A stretch of DNA of 64,000 nt, from assembly GCA_030063045.1 (NCBI GenBank), contig JAQSEB010000003.1, positions 744,001 through 808,000 on the forward strand, written 5' to 3'. Both the position numbers and the translations under genes were made by a program. The notes under the pieces were generated by a model. That model was not told the origin of the DNA. It worked only from the letters and a program-made list of their open reading frames with translations, and did no database searches. Below are positions 1-11,665 of this stretch, piece by piece. Every line of letters begins with the position of its first letter. Within the stretch, counting starts at the first letter, position 1. Source of the DNA: Pratylenchus scribneri (lineage: Eukaryota; Nematoda; Chromadorea; Rhabditida; Pratylenchidae).

Positions 1-746
1 TTTCGCCATCGATTGATCCATAAATACCATTCAAAGCATGAACCAGCGCAGCGTCAAGTGTTTCAGAGTCCATATCCATATGAATATGAAGATGCTTTTT
101 TCTTATGTTTGAAAATTTTGAATGAAAATAGCTGAAAATAAGTTTGAATTTTGAATTTATTTACTTACGGAATTTATTTACCTATATGTATACAAAAATG
201 TGACTTGAAAAACTTTTTTAATTCGTCTTCGCTGTATTTTTATTAATAGATAGATAGTCTACCAACAATTCGACGGCAACTGATTTATTTAGATTTAGTC
301 CCTCCTTTTCTACGGCAGAATCCCCTACTGGGATAATTGCTGGGAATTTTGCCTCATTACAAAAAATAAATATAAATTAAAAATACTACCTATTCAAAAA
401 ATTACCCTAGAGCAAATAAAGATTCATTTTTTCATTTTCATTTTGTAACAAAAAAAATCGCATTCATCAACCATCAACTTTATTCAATATCTCAGATTAA
501 TTATTAAAATTTTGATAACTAGAAATAATTATTTGATTTGAAATAAAATAATATTCGAGAGAGAGAAAGTCCTCTGGCCTGCTAGCCCGGTTCCTATTTG
601 AAATTTTGGAGCTGTGAAATAAAAAAAAGCATTAAAAATTTATTAAAAATAAGGAAAGAAAATACAAAATAAAATTTAAAATTTTTAAAACATTCATTAA
701 TCACTCACCAGTCATCAGGCCTAGTCCGACTGGTTAAATTAAGCTT
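1..746 (-). CDS. Unrecognised multi-exon gene, internal part, runs off left edge
   Basis: Five exons read in one consistent frame on the minus strand: 746-709, 611-520, 339-263, 231-182 and 131-1. Acceptors are TTTATAG, TTTCACAG, TTCCCAG, AATACAG and TTTTCAG; donors are GTGAGT, GTTATC, GTAGAC and GTAAAT. Exon phases join at every junction (2, 1, 0, 2). The first exon seen starts after an acceptor, so the 5' end is missing, and the last runs into the window edge. The translation has a basic stretch (RRRIKK) and ends near DAALVHALNGIYGSIDGE. I do not recognise the family. The GTTATC donor is the weakest call. A methionine-initiated version could start at 79, but the upstream exons make an internal start less likely. 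The gene interleaves with the plus-strand gene from 801. Confidence 0.42.
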
Positions 747-800
747 CTATAAATTAAAATTTTTAAATTAGGCAAATTCATTTATTTATTTAATTTTCAG

Positions 801-2194
801 GTACACATGCTTGCTTCGAGTTTGCCCATTTGCGCCATGTCCACAGGTAAAAAATTTTAATGGAAATTAAATTAAAATATTAAAGAACTTAATAAATTGA
901 AAAAAAAATATTTTATAACAAATATTTATTTTTATTGATTTACAATTTTTCGATAATTAAACCTAACAATTATTTGAACAGAAAAACATAAAATTTTGAT
1001 CGAAAACGAAAAAAAATAGATCAAATTAAAATCAAAAAATTTAACAAATTAATCCTTTCAAAAAAGGTACAATGCGCAGCGGTAGAAGGCTGCTCCGGTG
1101 ATGACATCGTTTCAAGGACTTTTGGCCTATCAAGGGCAAAACGTGGCCAAGATGGAATGATTGGCGGCGCCGGATTTGCCCAACGACCCCATCATCCATT
1201 CCAAGGTGGATTGCGCGGTGTTTGGGCCGCATTGCAACAGGATGAAAGGCAACAAAATGGAGGCGAATTAAACGAATGGAATGGATCCCAAAATCAACAA
1301 CAAGTCATTCATCGAATGAGCACCGGTAATAATTTAGGGATAATATTTGTAATTCGCCCATAAAATTATTAAATTTACCTAAAATTTTCGCACTATAGTT
1401 TTCATTTTATGCCATAAAAAGTGCCCAAATCTGGCCTAAGGCATAGATAATATTTTATGGCCAAATTTGGTGGCCTCAAAAATGGTTATTTTTTGACTCG
1501 AAACGTTTTTGGTATATTCAATGACTTTTAATTAAGCAAATAATATTTTCTTAAGATTAATTAGGATTAATATGCATACAGTTCAAAAATTAGAACGAAT
1601 TATAAGATTTTCAATTTATTTTGAATTATAATTTTAGTCAATATTTTTTAATTTTTTAATAAATTTTTTATCTTCCTTTGATAAATCAAAAAATTACAAA
1701 TTATTTAGATTGAATATTTTTTAATATTTATTTATTTTTAAAAATATTTTTGCAATAAATTCTAACCTATTTTGGCACTTTTATCATGTATAATAGCTGA
1801 AAAATAAATTAACTTGATTTTTATTATAAATTTAACCCCAAAGCCTGGATATTTTAGTGTTCTAATAAATTTGCCTTTTAATTTTAAAAAAAATATGAAA
1901 AAATTACAAATTATATGTAATTGAATATAAGTATTTTTTTTAATATGTGTCATAATTTTTAACATATTTTGGTACTTATTCGATTAGGTTAGGGTAAGAT
2001 ATCTGATAAAAAAGAATTCACAGCATTTTTTATTATAGATTTAATTCCAATTTCTTTAAGCAGTCCAACAGCAATTAATCCAATTGGGCGGTGATTCATT
2101 GGTTCGACGGCGTCTAATTGTGGTCAATTCCGAAGATGAATTGCGTTTCTATGCCAAAACTGGTGAATTGCCACAAATTCGGCCAGGAACATAA
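801..2194 (+). CDS. Unrecognised gene, last three exons
   Basis: Exons 801-846, 1067-1325 and 2064-2194 (stop TAA) join in phase. The first follows TTTTCAG and the last follows CTTTAAGCAG; both donors are good (AG|GTAAAA, G|GTAATA). The 145-residue part seen starts with a cysteine cluster (C-LLRV-C-PFAP-C-PQVQ-C-AAVEG-C). It then has a Gly/Gln/Asn-rich middle and a charged C-terminal segment including VVNSEDELRFYAKTGELP. The first exon must end in phase 2 and was not found, so any signal peptide is unseen. The second intron is about 740 bases of AT-rich DNA with nothing recognisable. I do not recognise a family. The cysteine spacing suggests a secreted or extracellular protein, but that is inference. 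Confidence 0.55.
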
Positions 2195-2993
2195 TTTTTT
2201 TATTTATTTATTTGATGAATTAATGAAAAACGGGTATTTTTCTCATTTTCCATCATTTATTTTATTTTAATTCATCCTCCAATATAAAATGAAAATTTTA
2301 TATTTTATTATTTTCGTCATTCATAATCACAATGGACTGACTATTTACTCTAAATTTATCTCAATATCAATTTTTTCTTTCAACCATTTAATTTTAATGT
2401 TTTTTAATCAATGTGTCAATTTTTTCAAATTAAAATTAAAAATATAAATTAATAAATTCTAAATAAATTCATTGTGAAATATATAGAACTTTTTTAATTT
2501 CAAACTGGCATATTGAAGAGCCATATGTATTTCTACTATTTTACGACCATAAGTTCAAATTCTAATCTAATACAAAAATTATGAAATTTGCCTCTTATAG
2601 GAGTAATTTTTAGGACAAATCACAAAATTGAAATTAATTTTATCATATCTCAGCATCCTGGTAACATTGTCTAACTATTATTACAAGAAAATACCTGGGA
2701 GAGATCAAGATCAATTTTTGAATTTTTTTGCATAGCATATTATAGTTGAAATAAATATGGTACAATTCTATTCAGCTTCTTGTCAAACTGCGTCGATTGA
2801 ACTATGTAAGTCATATCATACCAATAATGTTTTCTAAAATAGGTTACGATATTTTTTAAACCATAAAAAATTTTAAAAAACTTTTAATTTTTAAGCTATT
2901 AACTTGGTCATAAATAAAATGGTTTGGGTAGGTTTAAGTTTAATGGAGAGTAATTATAATAAAATTGCAATCATAAAATTGCTTTTCCTCCAT
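2195..2993. other. AT-rich spacer, nothing recognised
   Basis: Downstream of the plus-strand stop codon and upstream (in map order) of a minus-strand terminal exon. The two genes converge here, so this is probably shared 3' flank. I see no coding frame, RNA gene or repeat. Confidence 0.5.
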
Positions 2994-3154
2994 TCAATTG
3001 TTAGCCCATTCATTGCCTCGCCCACGATAAATACCGCCAAACGGTGAACCAATTCCGCCAGTCGCAATTGGTGATTGGCCAAAAGAAGATGATCCCAAGG
3101 GGGAGAATGCCGGCGGACGATACAGTGGTGAAAAGGAGAGGAATGACAAAAGAC
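2994..3154 (-). CDS. Probable terminal coding exon of an unidentified gene
   Basis: After an acceptor (AACAATTTAG) the minus strand is open in phase 1 for 52 codons to a TGA. The peptide is rich in Ser, Pro, Gly and Phe, with repeats of the type SPLG, SPFGG and TGGIGS, and ends GRGNEWANN. The low-complexity composition resembles the C-terminus of a secreted or structural protein. The upstream exon must end in phase 1. Exons of the secreted-protein gene at 4139-5145 do not fit, because that gene stops on its own, so this is either a separate gene or an alternative 3' exon. Intermediate confidence because only one exon is seen. Confidence 0.4.
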
Positions 3155-3640
3155 CTAAATTGTTAAAAAGGATACATTTTGATCAAAATTTTGAACTGAT
3201 TTTTCAAAGTCAAAAGTCGAGACCAAAAATTCATAGTAAATTTTATTATATGGAAAAGGTGAAAAAGCTTGTGACTTGAAGTTATAGAAGCATAGAAGCA
3301 AACATTTAAGCATAGCTTGCCTACTATCCAAAAATTAATAGCTGCTAAAATAGTAATTTTCACGGGAAAATAAATTTTTAATAATCTCCAAATTCATATG
3401 ACAATCTTCAAATAATTTTAATCAATAAATTATTTAGTAACAGATAATTAAATTTTTGATTACTTCATGTTTTTTGATGTATGGAAATACCAAAAAAAAA
3501 CTTTTTTTTACAAAAAATTCTCTCAATTGCCAATTTCTGTATATGCAATGCAAGTCAATACATAGCATACCTTCTCAAATTATAGTAGTCAGTCTTGAAT
3601 TCAAGCGTGATAAGAGTAAAATTTTTACCCAAATTGCTAT

Positions 3641-3813
3641 GTTAATACTAGGGTTAATTACCCGTTGGCGGGACGGGTACGCGTACGCGGGACGGGTACT
3701 CGCATGGTTTTTGGGCAAATTACCCGTCCCATTACCCGCACCCCAATTACCAGCATTACCCGTTACCCGCCTTTTCATTACCCGCTAACGGGTATTTAAC
3801 CCCAGTTAATACT
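3641..3813. mobile_element. 155-bp inverted-repeat MITE with 9-bp target duplication
   Basis: A block rich in TTACCCG/CGGGTAA lies at 3650-3804 between two exact copies of GTTAATACT (3641-3649 and 3805-3813). Its ends are inverted (AGGGTTAA...TTAACCCCA), and CCCGTTGGCGGG near the left mirrors CCCGCTAACGGG near the right. The interior carries further inverted ACGGGTA units. No ORF of its own. A 9-bp duplication is typical of Mutator-like elements, but with no transposase the superfamily is inference. Confidence 0.75.
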
Positions 3814-4138
3814 CGTATGTTTTAACATTTGGCATAACGTATAAATATGAATAAATTTTAAGTTTATTGTAATTTTAAATCAAATAAAACTTTGACTTTT
3901 AGACTGTGACAAATTTTTAAGTCAATGCCACTTAAAAATTTCTTTGAATTAATTTTGTGCCATTTTAATAATATGTGCAATTTTAATAAGCATTTAAAGC
4001 CTCCTTTTATGCGTGCATGACAAAAATATAAATGTGTGAAAATGTGATAAAAATCCAAGCAGAAATTTAAAATAATATTTCGGGTGAATGGCAAAGCTGT
4101 GGCAATATTTCCGCCTCCCATAAGCCAGCAATTTCCAT

Positions 4139-5145
4139 TCAGCAAGGACCACAACCCCCGGGCGGACCTCCTCCATTGTTGTATTGTGGTTGATAGTAGC
4201 GATAGGGTTGCTGCATTTGCATTGTCCGATAATAGTTACGGCTATATCTGTAAATAATGGAAGAATTTTGATAATTATTTGACCAAAAATTCAGAATTTC
4301 TTCTGTGAAATTGAATTTTAATTTTAACTAATTTTGCTTATTTAAATATTTTTGAAATCTTTTAGGTAATTAATAAAATGTTTGGTATTGATTATCCAAG
4401 ACCTAGAAACCGATTTTTAGCACCATTAAAGTCTCCCTATCTATATTTGTCTCAAATTGGTCATAAAATTCTTAGATTTTTTACAAATGCACATAGAAAT
4501 AAAAATTTCAAAAATTTTTTCTTAATCTGCCTGATATGATAACCGATAATAAAATTTGATCAGTTTTAAGCTCTTCCTATAAAGTATTTGATATCGAAAT
4601 GATTGAACCAAAACGTAAATGACCAGAATGGCATGACCAAAAAACCAAAATTGTCAGGTTTTGATACGTCATAATTTATTGGCAAATTAAATCTACTAAT
4701 TTTTTCCAAGCAAGTCTACAAAATTTAATTTTTATCTATTGGAAAATTGATTTAATCGGAAATTAAGCCTTAGGGTATTTGCATTATTTTTGCCTACTTT
4801 GAGCCATAATAATTGCCAGGATCATAGGCATATGCCGGATTCTGATAGTATTGACGCTGTAGGGCTTCGCCAAAATATTCAGGTGCCTAAATTATTTTAA
4901 TTAAAATAAATTTTTAAATCCGATTCAAATTTACCTGCTCTTGGTTTCCTGTGCCCACATAGGGAGCATCACCTAAAAAGAAATTTAATTTAATTTATTG
5001 AATTAAATGTAAAAAATAAAAAAAACTTGCCTGTCAATGCCTTCATTTCGGCCATTCCACCGGCTCCGGCACAAATGTGCAAAATTGAGGCCAACAGCAA
5101 AATTAACAGTGAAAAATGGGAAAATATTCTGCTGATTGATGACAT
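4139..5145 (-). CDS. Small secreted Tyr/Gln/Gly-rich protein (116 aa)
   Basis: Complete four-exon gene: 5145-5031, 4972-4935, 4886-4798 and 4247-4139 (stop TGA). All phases agree (1, 0, 2). Residues 1 to about 28 form a signal peptide with a hydrophobic core (LLLILLLASILHI). The mature part is full of Tyr, Gln, Asn and Pro (YYQNPAYAYDPGNYYG, PYRYYQPQY) and ends in GGGPPGGCGPC. I do not recognise the family. Tyr/Gly/Gln-rich secreted proteins in nematodes include cuticle-associated and antimicrobial-type peptides, and in plant parasites also gland secretions; none of these can be assigned here. The first intron has a GC donor (ACAG|GCAAGT): the nearby GT would bring a stop codon directly after the junction. 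Intron 3 is long (about 550 bases). Confidence 0.82.
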
Positions 5146-8079
5146 TTTGGTGAATTTAATAGGAAATTAGGGTTCTCTATAAAATATTTGAATATTTTTT
5201 TTAATTTTATATGGAGGAAAGACCCAAAATTTATTAAAATTTCTAATTAAATTTAAGAGATATTTCTAAATAAAAAATTTAAATCTTGCAATAAATTAGA
5301 TTTTATTGCTAAAAATCTATAAAAAAGTGAACAAACTTTCCATCAAATGAATAGAGCTAATATAATTGAAAGGAAAATTGTCAAAATGAATTAATTGAAT
5401 TTTTTCCCCAATTCGCAGCTTTTTCAATTTAATTTCCTCAAAAAACAGTCAGAATGTAATGAATGGTGCGCGCGAAATGTTTGGCAAGGAAATTCATGAC
5501 TTTAAAAAAAATTAAAAATTTAATTTTTATTTTAAAAATATGAAACACTTTTGCTTTAAGCACATTTATCTTCCTATTTCTTCCTTCTTCCCATAATTTT
5601 CCTACAACTAAATTTCTTCACGAAGCCCATTTTTTGTGGATGCGCACAAAAATTCGTATAAATTTATTGTAAAGGTGAATGAATTGGTGAGGAACAATTT
5701 TCTGAGGAGCATCCATTCTTCAAATTTACAATTGGAAGCTGAATAAAAGTAGATTTGGTGGATTCTTCCTTCCTTTTTTGGATGATTGTTTTGAAGTGCG
5801 CGCATTTTGGATGAGAATTTTTGATTGGACTAGAACATCCGCATTTCACATTTAGAAAAAAATTTTAAAAATTATTCGAATATTTAAAAAATAATAAAAA
5901 TTATAAATTAAAATATTTTGACTCATAAAACAAAATTGTGTTCAATTTTGCGATTACAAAAATATCAAAATATTTTAAATATTAAGCTAATTTTAACTTT
6001 AATAAGATTGAAATTCCTTTTCTAAAATACGAAATCACTATAAATATAAAGTACTACTAGTACTAATAAGAAAAGTTTGGTTTAGGCTAGGGGCTAGGCT
6101 GGGTTTTTGGGAGGATAATTTTAAATTTTTAGAAAGGAATTTAATTTGGACGCATAACTTTTGTTGGTAAATTAATAATTATTTCTGTTATTTTTATTAG
6201 AAATTATCCATGACTTTTCCTGTATTTTGCATGGCAAAATAAGTGATTTTAATAGCCAGTTGGCTCCTTATATAGAATTTTTCAAATAAATGGCATGAAT
6301 CAAAATAAATTTAATAGCCAATTGTTTACAAAAATAAATGTAGTAAATAGCAATGTTTTGTGCGCAATTTTAAAGCTACTAAAACCACTCTATTCTGACT
6401 CATCAGCCTGCCTTTACTTTTGTTGGCCCAATTTTTTGTGGCCATTCGTCAAACAGAGTAACTTCCACATTTTGGAACATTTCTGACTTTGTTGGGTGGA
6501 AATTAATTTGTAACATTTTTGCGTGTATAATTTCCGTCAACTCCTTTTTGCAGTTTCTTTGACGAAAAGCCAATGAGTGGTTGGGTGGTAATGTGTGGCC
6601 AAATGCGCAATTCGGCCAATGATGAAAAATGAAAGGGAAATTGGAAAGTTGAAGTAAGGGGTGAAGGGGTGAAAGGAACGGGGAATGGCTGGAACCGCGC
6701 AAAGAACTGTGAGCAACAGGGAGGAAGGCGTTATGACTTATGAACGATTGGAAATTTGTGAACATATTTTTTGTAGAAATATTTGTTGGTTGTTTTTGGA
6801 ATTTAGATCATTCTAGTCTAGATTAATTCCTTTTTGCTGGATGAATAGATATAGATAATATAGATCTATCATGATTTCGAGTATTAATTTAATTTTTCAA
6901 ATGAATATTAACCTATTTTATTAGTAACTGATATATATGAATTTAATTTAAAAAGATGGTGGCACAAGAATTAATTGATTTGATGGAAATTGGCAAAATT
7001 TGCGACCAAAAAAGCGGCATTATAGGCCAAAATCGAGCAGTTTTTATTTTTTGGCTAATAGCTTCAAAAATTGTAGATTGGTCAATACTCGAAATTCTAT
7101 TATAGTCTGTTTTAGTAGATGGAACCGACAATTCTTTGTGAACAATTTGAAAATGAGATCGCGTGTATCTTTAAAATTTAGTTTCAGGAAATAAAAGTTT
7201 TGAAGATTGTGTGGAAATTTGGAATGGAATCTAATAAGGAGTGGCGAAAAATGAAGAAGATGGTCGGATGCGCGACGACCCCTCTTCAAATTTTGGAATT
7301 GGTGTGGTTGAAAAACACGCAAAAAATGAAGGAAAAAGGTTAAGGAGGAAGGGCAGAAGACGATGAAGAAAAGGGCACCGCCATCAAGAATTTTTGAGGA
7401 TGTGCGCGACCCCAAATTTAATCGCTTTTTTCTCAATGCTCGTCGCCGATGAAGATCCAAAAAGCAATTTTATGTTTTGTTGAATGGAAAAGAATATGAA
7501 GAATTGTTCACAGATTGGAGGGTAAGAAATGAGCACAAAAAGATGCGCGATGCGCGAAGGCATTGAAAATTTATTGGAAATTCTAATAAAAAAAATTCAA
7601 GCGATGAATCACATTGAAAGTTGAAACTCAAGAAATTCATTAATTTTATTTCAATTTCTTTTAGAATTCTTATTAGTATAATAAGAGGACTGTCTTAGGA
7701 GTTAGGACCATAAAATAGAACAGGGAATTTAAAAATTTTTACAGGATTTTAGCCTTCAAATTCTATAGGTTTTATTTATGTAATTTAAAGAAAGGCTAAT
7801 TTTTGTGTTCGTCTTCGTCTGTTATTTGTATTTTGAGTAATTGTTCATTTTTTGATCATTTTTTGGGAATCTATTACTCTTTTTTTCAATTTTTATAAAA
7901 TGAGATTTTATTATATTTTTAACAAATAAAAATAAAGAAAATTATATTATTTCGAAAATTTAAAACATAATTATAATTATTCATCTCTTTCTTCAAAATT
8001 CAAATGACATTTTTCCTCCGATCCGAGTTCCGAATGCAAAAAAGATGGAAAAATCTGACTGAGAAAATTGACCTATAAA
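5146..8079. other. Intergenic stretch without a supported gene
   Basis: Probably holds the 5' flank of the minus-strand secreted-protein gene. The DNA is AT-rich, with scattered GC patches around 6.5-6.7 kb and 7.2-7.6 kb. Minus-strand frames of 120 and 138 codons there lack splice context and family features, so I do not call them. Confidence 0.4.
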
Positions 8080-8366
8080 TATGGGAAAAAAATAATTGTA
8101 AAAAATCAAAATTTGATATACATTTTATTAGTTTTTTTTTGCCGTTGAATGAGGCCATCAGCAATGTCAGCAAAATTTCACCATTTCTTCTTCATAATAT
8201 CAAAAAGCAAAAAAAAGAGGAAAAACTGGACAAATTGATCTGGGAATGGGAAAAATTGTAGAAAGTCATCAAAATTTGGTAAATTTTTAATATGTTTTTT
8301 ACTTTTTCCGTTGAATGGGGCCATCAGCAATGTCAGCATATTTTCGCCATTCCATTCAGAGATCAT
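8080..8366. repeat. Two-copy tandem duplication, about 165 bp
   Basis: Two diverged copies lie head to tail. Each ends in a segment with CCATCAGCAATGTCAGCA, seen at about 8152 and 8321, preceded by a T-run, GTTGAATG and an AAAATTTG block. No coding signal. Confidence 0.65.
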
Positions 8367-8589
8367 TCCAAATTTGCTACAATATTAAAATTCAAGTTGT
8401 TGACGAAATGTCCTTAAGGAATGGGAAATTCGTCGATTGAATTACAGTATTTTTATTTTTTGATAAATTTAATCGGAAAAAATTCCATAAAAAATTATTT
8501 AAAACCAAAAGGAAACATTTTATTTTAATTAATTAAATTTTAAATATATTTATTAAATAAACTTAATTAAAAACTTACAAAATGTGTTG

Positions 8590-8940
8590 TCCAGGATGTC
8601 GAAAAAAGATGAAACAATTTGGCACATTAAGAAAAAATGAATTGCCGTTTTCCATCGCTGTGAAGTGTGTGAATGTGAACATTGGTATTGGCATTGGCAA
8701 CCATCCATTCATCCATCCATCCATTTGGGAGAATTGTTATTAATTTAAATAAATAAATTAAAATAAAAAACTGACAAAATTTGCTATCCATGATGCCGAA
8801 AATTGATGAAACAATTCTGGCATTCTTGCAAAATGAATTGGCCAAAAACCATTATCTGTGTTCATTTCCCGTAAAAGTGAAGTGAACATTGGCATTTGGC
8901 ATTGGCATCCAACCATCCATCCATTTGGGGAATTCGACAG
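8590..8940. repeat. Two-copy tandem duplication, about 175 bp, with CCAT repeats
   Basis: Both copies contain GATGAAACAATT, an AATGAATTG block, GTGAACATTGG and GGCATTGGCA, and both end in a short run of CCAT units followed by TTTGGG. The copies are diverged by substitutions and small gaps. Confidence 0.65.
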
Positions 8941-9035
8941 AAAAAAATTCACAATACAAAAAACATTCGCAAAAGTTCAAAGTCAAATAAATGTACTTTT
9001 ATAGTCCCACCTAACCTATCCTATAGTCTTATTTT

Positions 9036-9395
9036 TCCTTTTTTTTCTATCAGTTTTTGAAAAACGGAAAATTTACGCAAAAACTTTTTTTTCTATCAGT
9101 TTTTGAAAAACGGAAAATTTACGCAAAAACTTTTTTTTTTCTATCAGTTTTTGAAAAACGGAAAATTTACGCAAAAACTTTTTTTTCTATCAGTTTTTGA
9201 AAAACGGAAAATTTACGCAAAAACTTTTTTTTCTATCAGTTTTTGAAAAACGGAAAATTTACCCAAAAACTTTTTTTTCTATCAGTTTTTGAAAAACGGA
9301 AAATTTACGCAAAAACTTTTTTTTCTATCAGTTTTTGAAAAACGGAAAATTTACCCCCTTTTTTTCTACCAGTTTTTGAAAAACGGAAAATTTTT
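9036..9395. repeat. 46-bp tandem repeat, about eight copies
   Basis: The unit contains CTATCAGTTTTTGAAAAACG followed by GAAAATTTACGCAAAAAC and a T-run. Copies start near 9047, 9093, 9141, 9187, 9233, 9279, 9325 and 9366. The period is 46, apart from one 48-bp copy and a shortened last copy. Copies differ by single bases and T-run length, so the array is young or homogenised. Each unit has an internal palindrome around GTTTTTGAAAAAC. Confidence 0.92.
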
Positions 9396-9516
9396 TTTGA
9401 AAAATTGCTCAAAAAAGTACATTTTTAATCAAAATTGGATAAACAGAATCATAAGTCATAAACAACGGAATAAACAAAACTCTAAAAATGATATTTTTAA
9501 AAATATGGTGAGGAGC

Positions 9517-9543
9517 GCGGGGGGGTGAGGGGGGTGGGGGTGG
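9517..9543 (+). other. G-run cluster (possible G-quadruplex)
   Basis: Four adjacent G runs (7, 6, 5 and 3 G) separated by one to three bases on the plus strand. It lies just downstream of the 46-bp repeat and about 50 bases beyond the stop codon of the minus-strand gene that ends at 9590. Confidence 0.6.
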
Positions 9544-9589
9544 GATTCACATTTTCAATGCACATTTGTCAGGGAAAAATTTTTTTACT

Positions 9590-10925
9590 TTAAAATTGAA
9601 TCTTTGTTATTACCGTTGTTGTTGACGGGGTGGTCGTGGTCGGTGTCGTCGACTGGAATTATTGGATGAATAAATTGGAAATTTTAAAATTTATTTATTC
9701 GATTAAGTAAAATTTGAACATTTTTTTGAGAAAGGCTGGTTTTAATTTTTTTTTAATTTTTAATAAAATAAAAATAATAAAGTTTTAATATTAAATTTTT
9801 ATAAAAAAAAATTCACCTCGTTATTGGGGGGCATGGTGCCATCCGAGCCAGAGGGGCCAGGGCCAGGCTAAAAAATGAAATGTAAATTTTTAAAAATCCA
9901 TAATAAAAATTTTTATTTGACCCGAACATTTCTCCAAATATTTTCGAATTTCTTTTAGAAATTCTCGTGGCGGGAAAAATAATTCAGAAATTCTTGAGTT
10001 TTGGGAATTGCATTTTTGGTATATTTGAGGGTAAATTGAGACTCCGTTTTAATTCTTATTATTCACATCTAAAATACAAATTCGATACTACCTTTTTGCC
10101 AAGATCATTTTTGATGCTGGGCCAATTGGCAAATTCATCCAAGAATGACCCAGCTTCAAGATCGCCAGCAAATTGTTTGCCTTCTTTGGGATTGAATTCC
10201 AATACACCAAGTCCTTCTTTTTTGGCCCAGAATCGCTTTGCCGGCTTCGATTTCACATCCTTGTCAGGCTTGATCTTTTCATCCCAGCAATGCGTACTAA
10301 AAATGAAGGCAATAAATATTTGGAAATTTTTTTTAACAAATTTTATCTTAAATGAATTTTTTAATTTTTAAAATTTATTATAATAAATTATATTTTTATG
10401 GTAATTAATTTGACCATAAGATTTTGGTATGATTTTTAATTTAAGTTAAAAAAAATTAAGGGAAATAAGAGAATTTTAATGGCCTTAAAAATTCTTTCCT
10501 TTTAGTTTTGAGTAATAAAATAATTTGAATTATTTACAAAAAAATTTTTTTGAATAAATTAAATAAATTTTAAATCCGGGATATTAAAAATTTATTTTTT
10601 TGAAAAAAAATAATTTTAATAAAATTCAAATTTGGCACCAATTAAATTAATTCAAATTTTTAATCATTGAAAAAATAAAAATTAAAATTACCGCTCATTG
10701 TCGCAAATCACTCGCCATTTGTTGAAATCTGGGCCTGATGAGCATTTTCCCGGTGGCGACTGGTTAGCCTCCAGCGGTGGGCTGAAAAAAGAATTAAAAA
10801 TTTGAATAAATTAATCCACGGAAATTTCCAAACCTTTCGGCATGTCCAATCCCAACAGAAAAGGTCATCAGAACGAAAAGAATTGGGGCCATCGAAATGG
10901 CAAAGTGGAAAAAGATGTTGGTCAT
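9590..10925 (-). CDS. Secreted protein of unknown family (166 aa) with Thr-rich tail
   Basis: Complete five-exon gene: 10925-10834, 10781-10692, 10296-10092, 9867-9817 and 9652-9590 (TAA). Every junction is in phase (2, 2, 0, 0) with GT donors and TTTTCAG-, TTTTTAG- or ATTCCAG-like acceptors. The start ATG lies nine bases after an acceptor (ATTTTAG), suggesting a 5'-UTR intron or spliced-leader addition. Residues 1 to about 29 are a signal peptide (core APILFVLMTFSVG). The mature protein has Cys in GKCSS, VICDN and THCWD, then a Lys-rich domain with FWAKKEGLGVLEFNPKEG and FLDEFANWPSIKND. After that come a Pro/Gly linker and a Thr/Ser tail (TTPTTTTPSTTT) that looks like a mucin-type O-glycosylation target. 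I do not recognise the central domain. An alternative donor near 9606 could replace the last few codons. Confidence 0.83.
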
Positions 10926-11665
10926 CTTCTTCCCTAAAATATGGAAAAACGGTTGAATAATTTTATTTTGTCGAGAATTTGAATGCGAAAATTCATGAAA
11001 AATTTTGAAGAAAAGGGATTTAATGTAAATTGTATCAGGAGGGAAAATTATGTATAAAATTCCAATTTTTAATTCCTCGGGTATATTCAATTGCGGATAA
11101 TGGGTATAAGGAAAATGTAGAGAAAAAAATGTTTATCGTATATATTCTTTTAATTCCCCATGGGGAATTATTTTTAAACCCTTCAAAAATAGAAGAAAAT
11201 TTGTGGTCTAACTCCCTAATTTATGGACATTTTTGAACAAAAATAGCGGATTTTATAGAGTTTTAGGGAATTAAGAAAATGGAATAAAAAAGTTTCACCC
11301 TGTCCGGAGCTTATGGCCCTCAAAGTCGAGGGTGGGGAATTATTAGAGAGTGGGGAATTAAAAGAGTTACTTATTAAATTAATTTAATTCAGAAAAAATT
11401 AAAAAATATGATGCCATTTTAGAGAAGGGGAAAATTATATAGGAATGAAAATGATATTTACGTGGAATAAAAATTGTATGAATTTTATGGGAGGAAAAAA
11501 GTAAAATGAACAATTTGGCGGTGGAATAAAATTAGGAAGGGAACTGCTGGTTCGCTTTTGGATGAATTTGGATGGGGCCGGCAGGGACAGGCAAAATTTT
11601 CTAGGTGGATGATTAAGCCAAAAATTAGGGAAAAATGGAACACCGTATTCATTGCCGTTGGCCCG

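Noticed and set aside
6403..6765. 120-codon minus-strand ORF
   Set aside because: The end reads slightly protein-like (NVEVTLFDEWP), but there is no splice or start context, and the first half is Ser/Pro/His low complexity.
7044..7460. 138-codon minus-strand ORF
   Set aside because: Lys/Phe/Leu-rich composition follows from AT-rich DNA; no domain, signal peptide or splice sites.
9036..9395. Regular repeats resembling a CRISPR array
   Set aside because: The repeat is continuous with no unique spacers, and the DNA is from a eukaryote.
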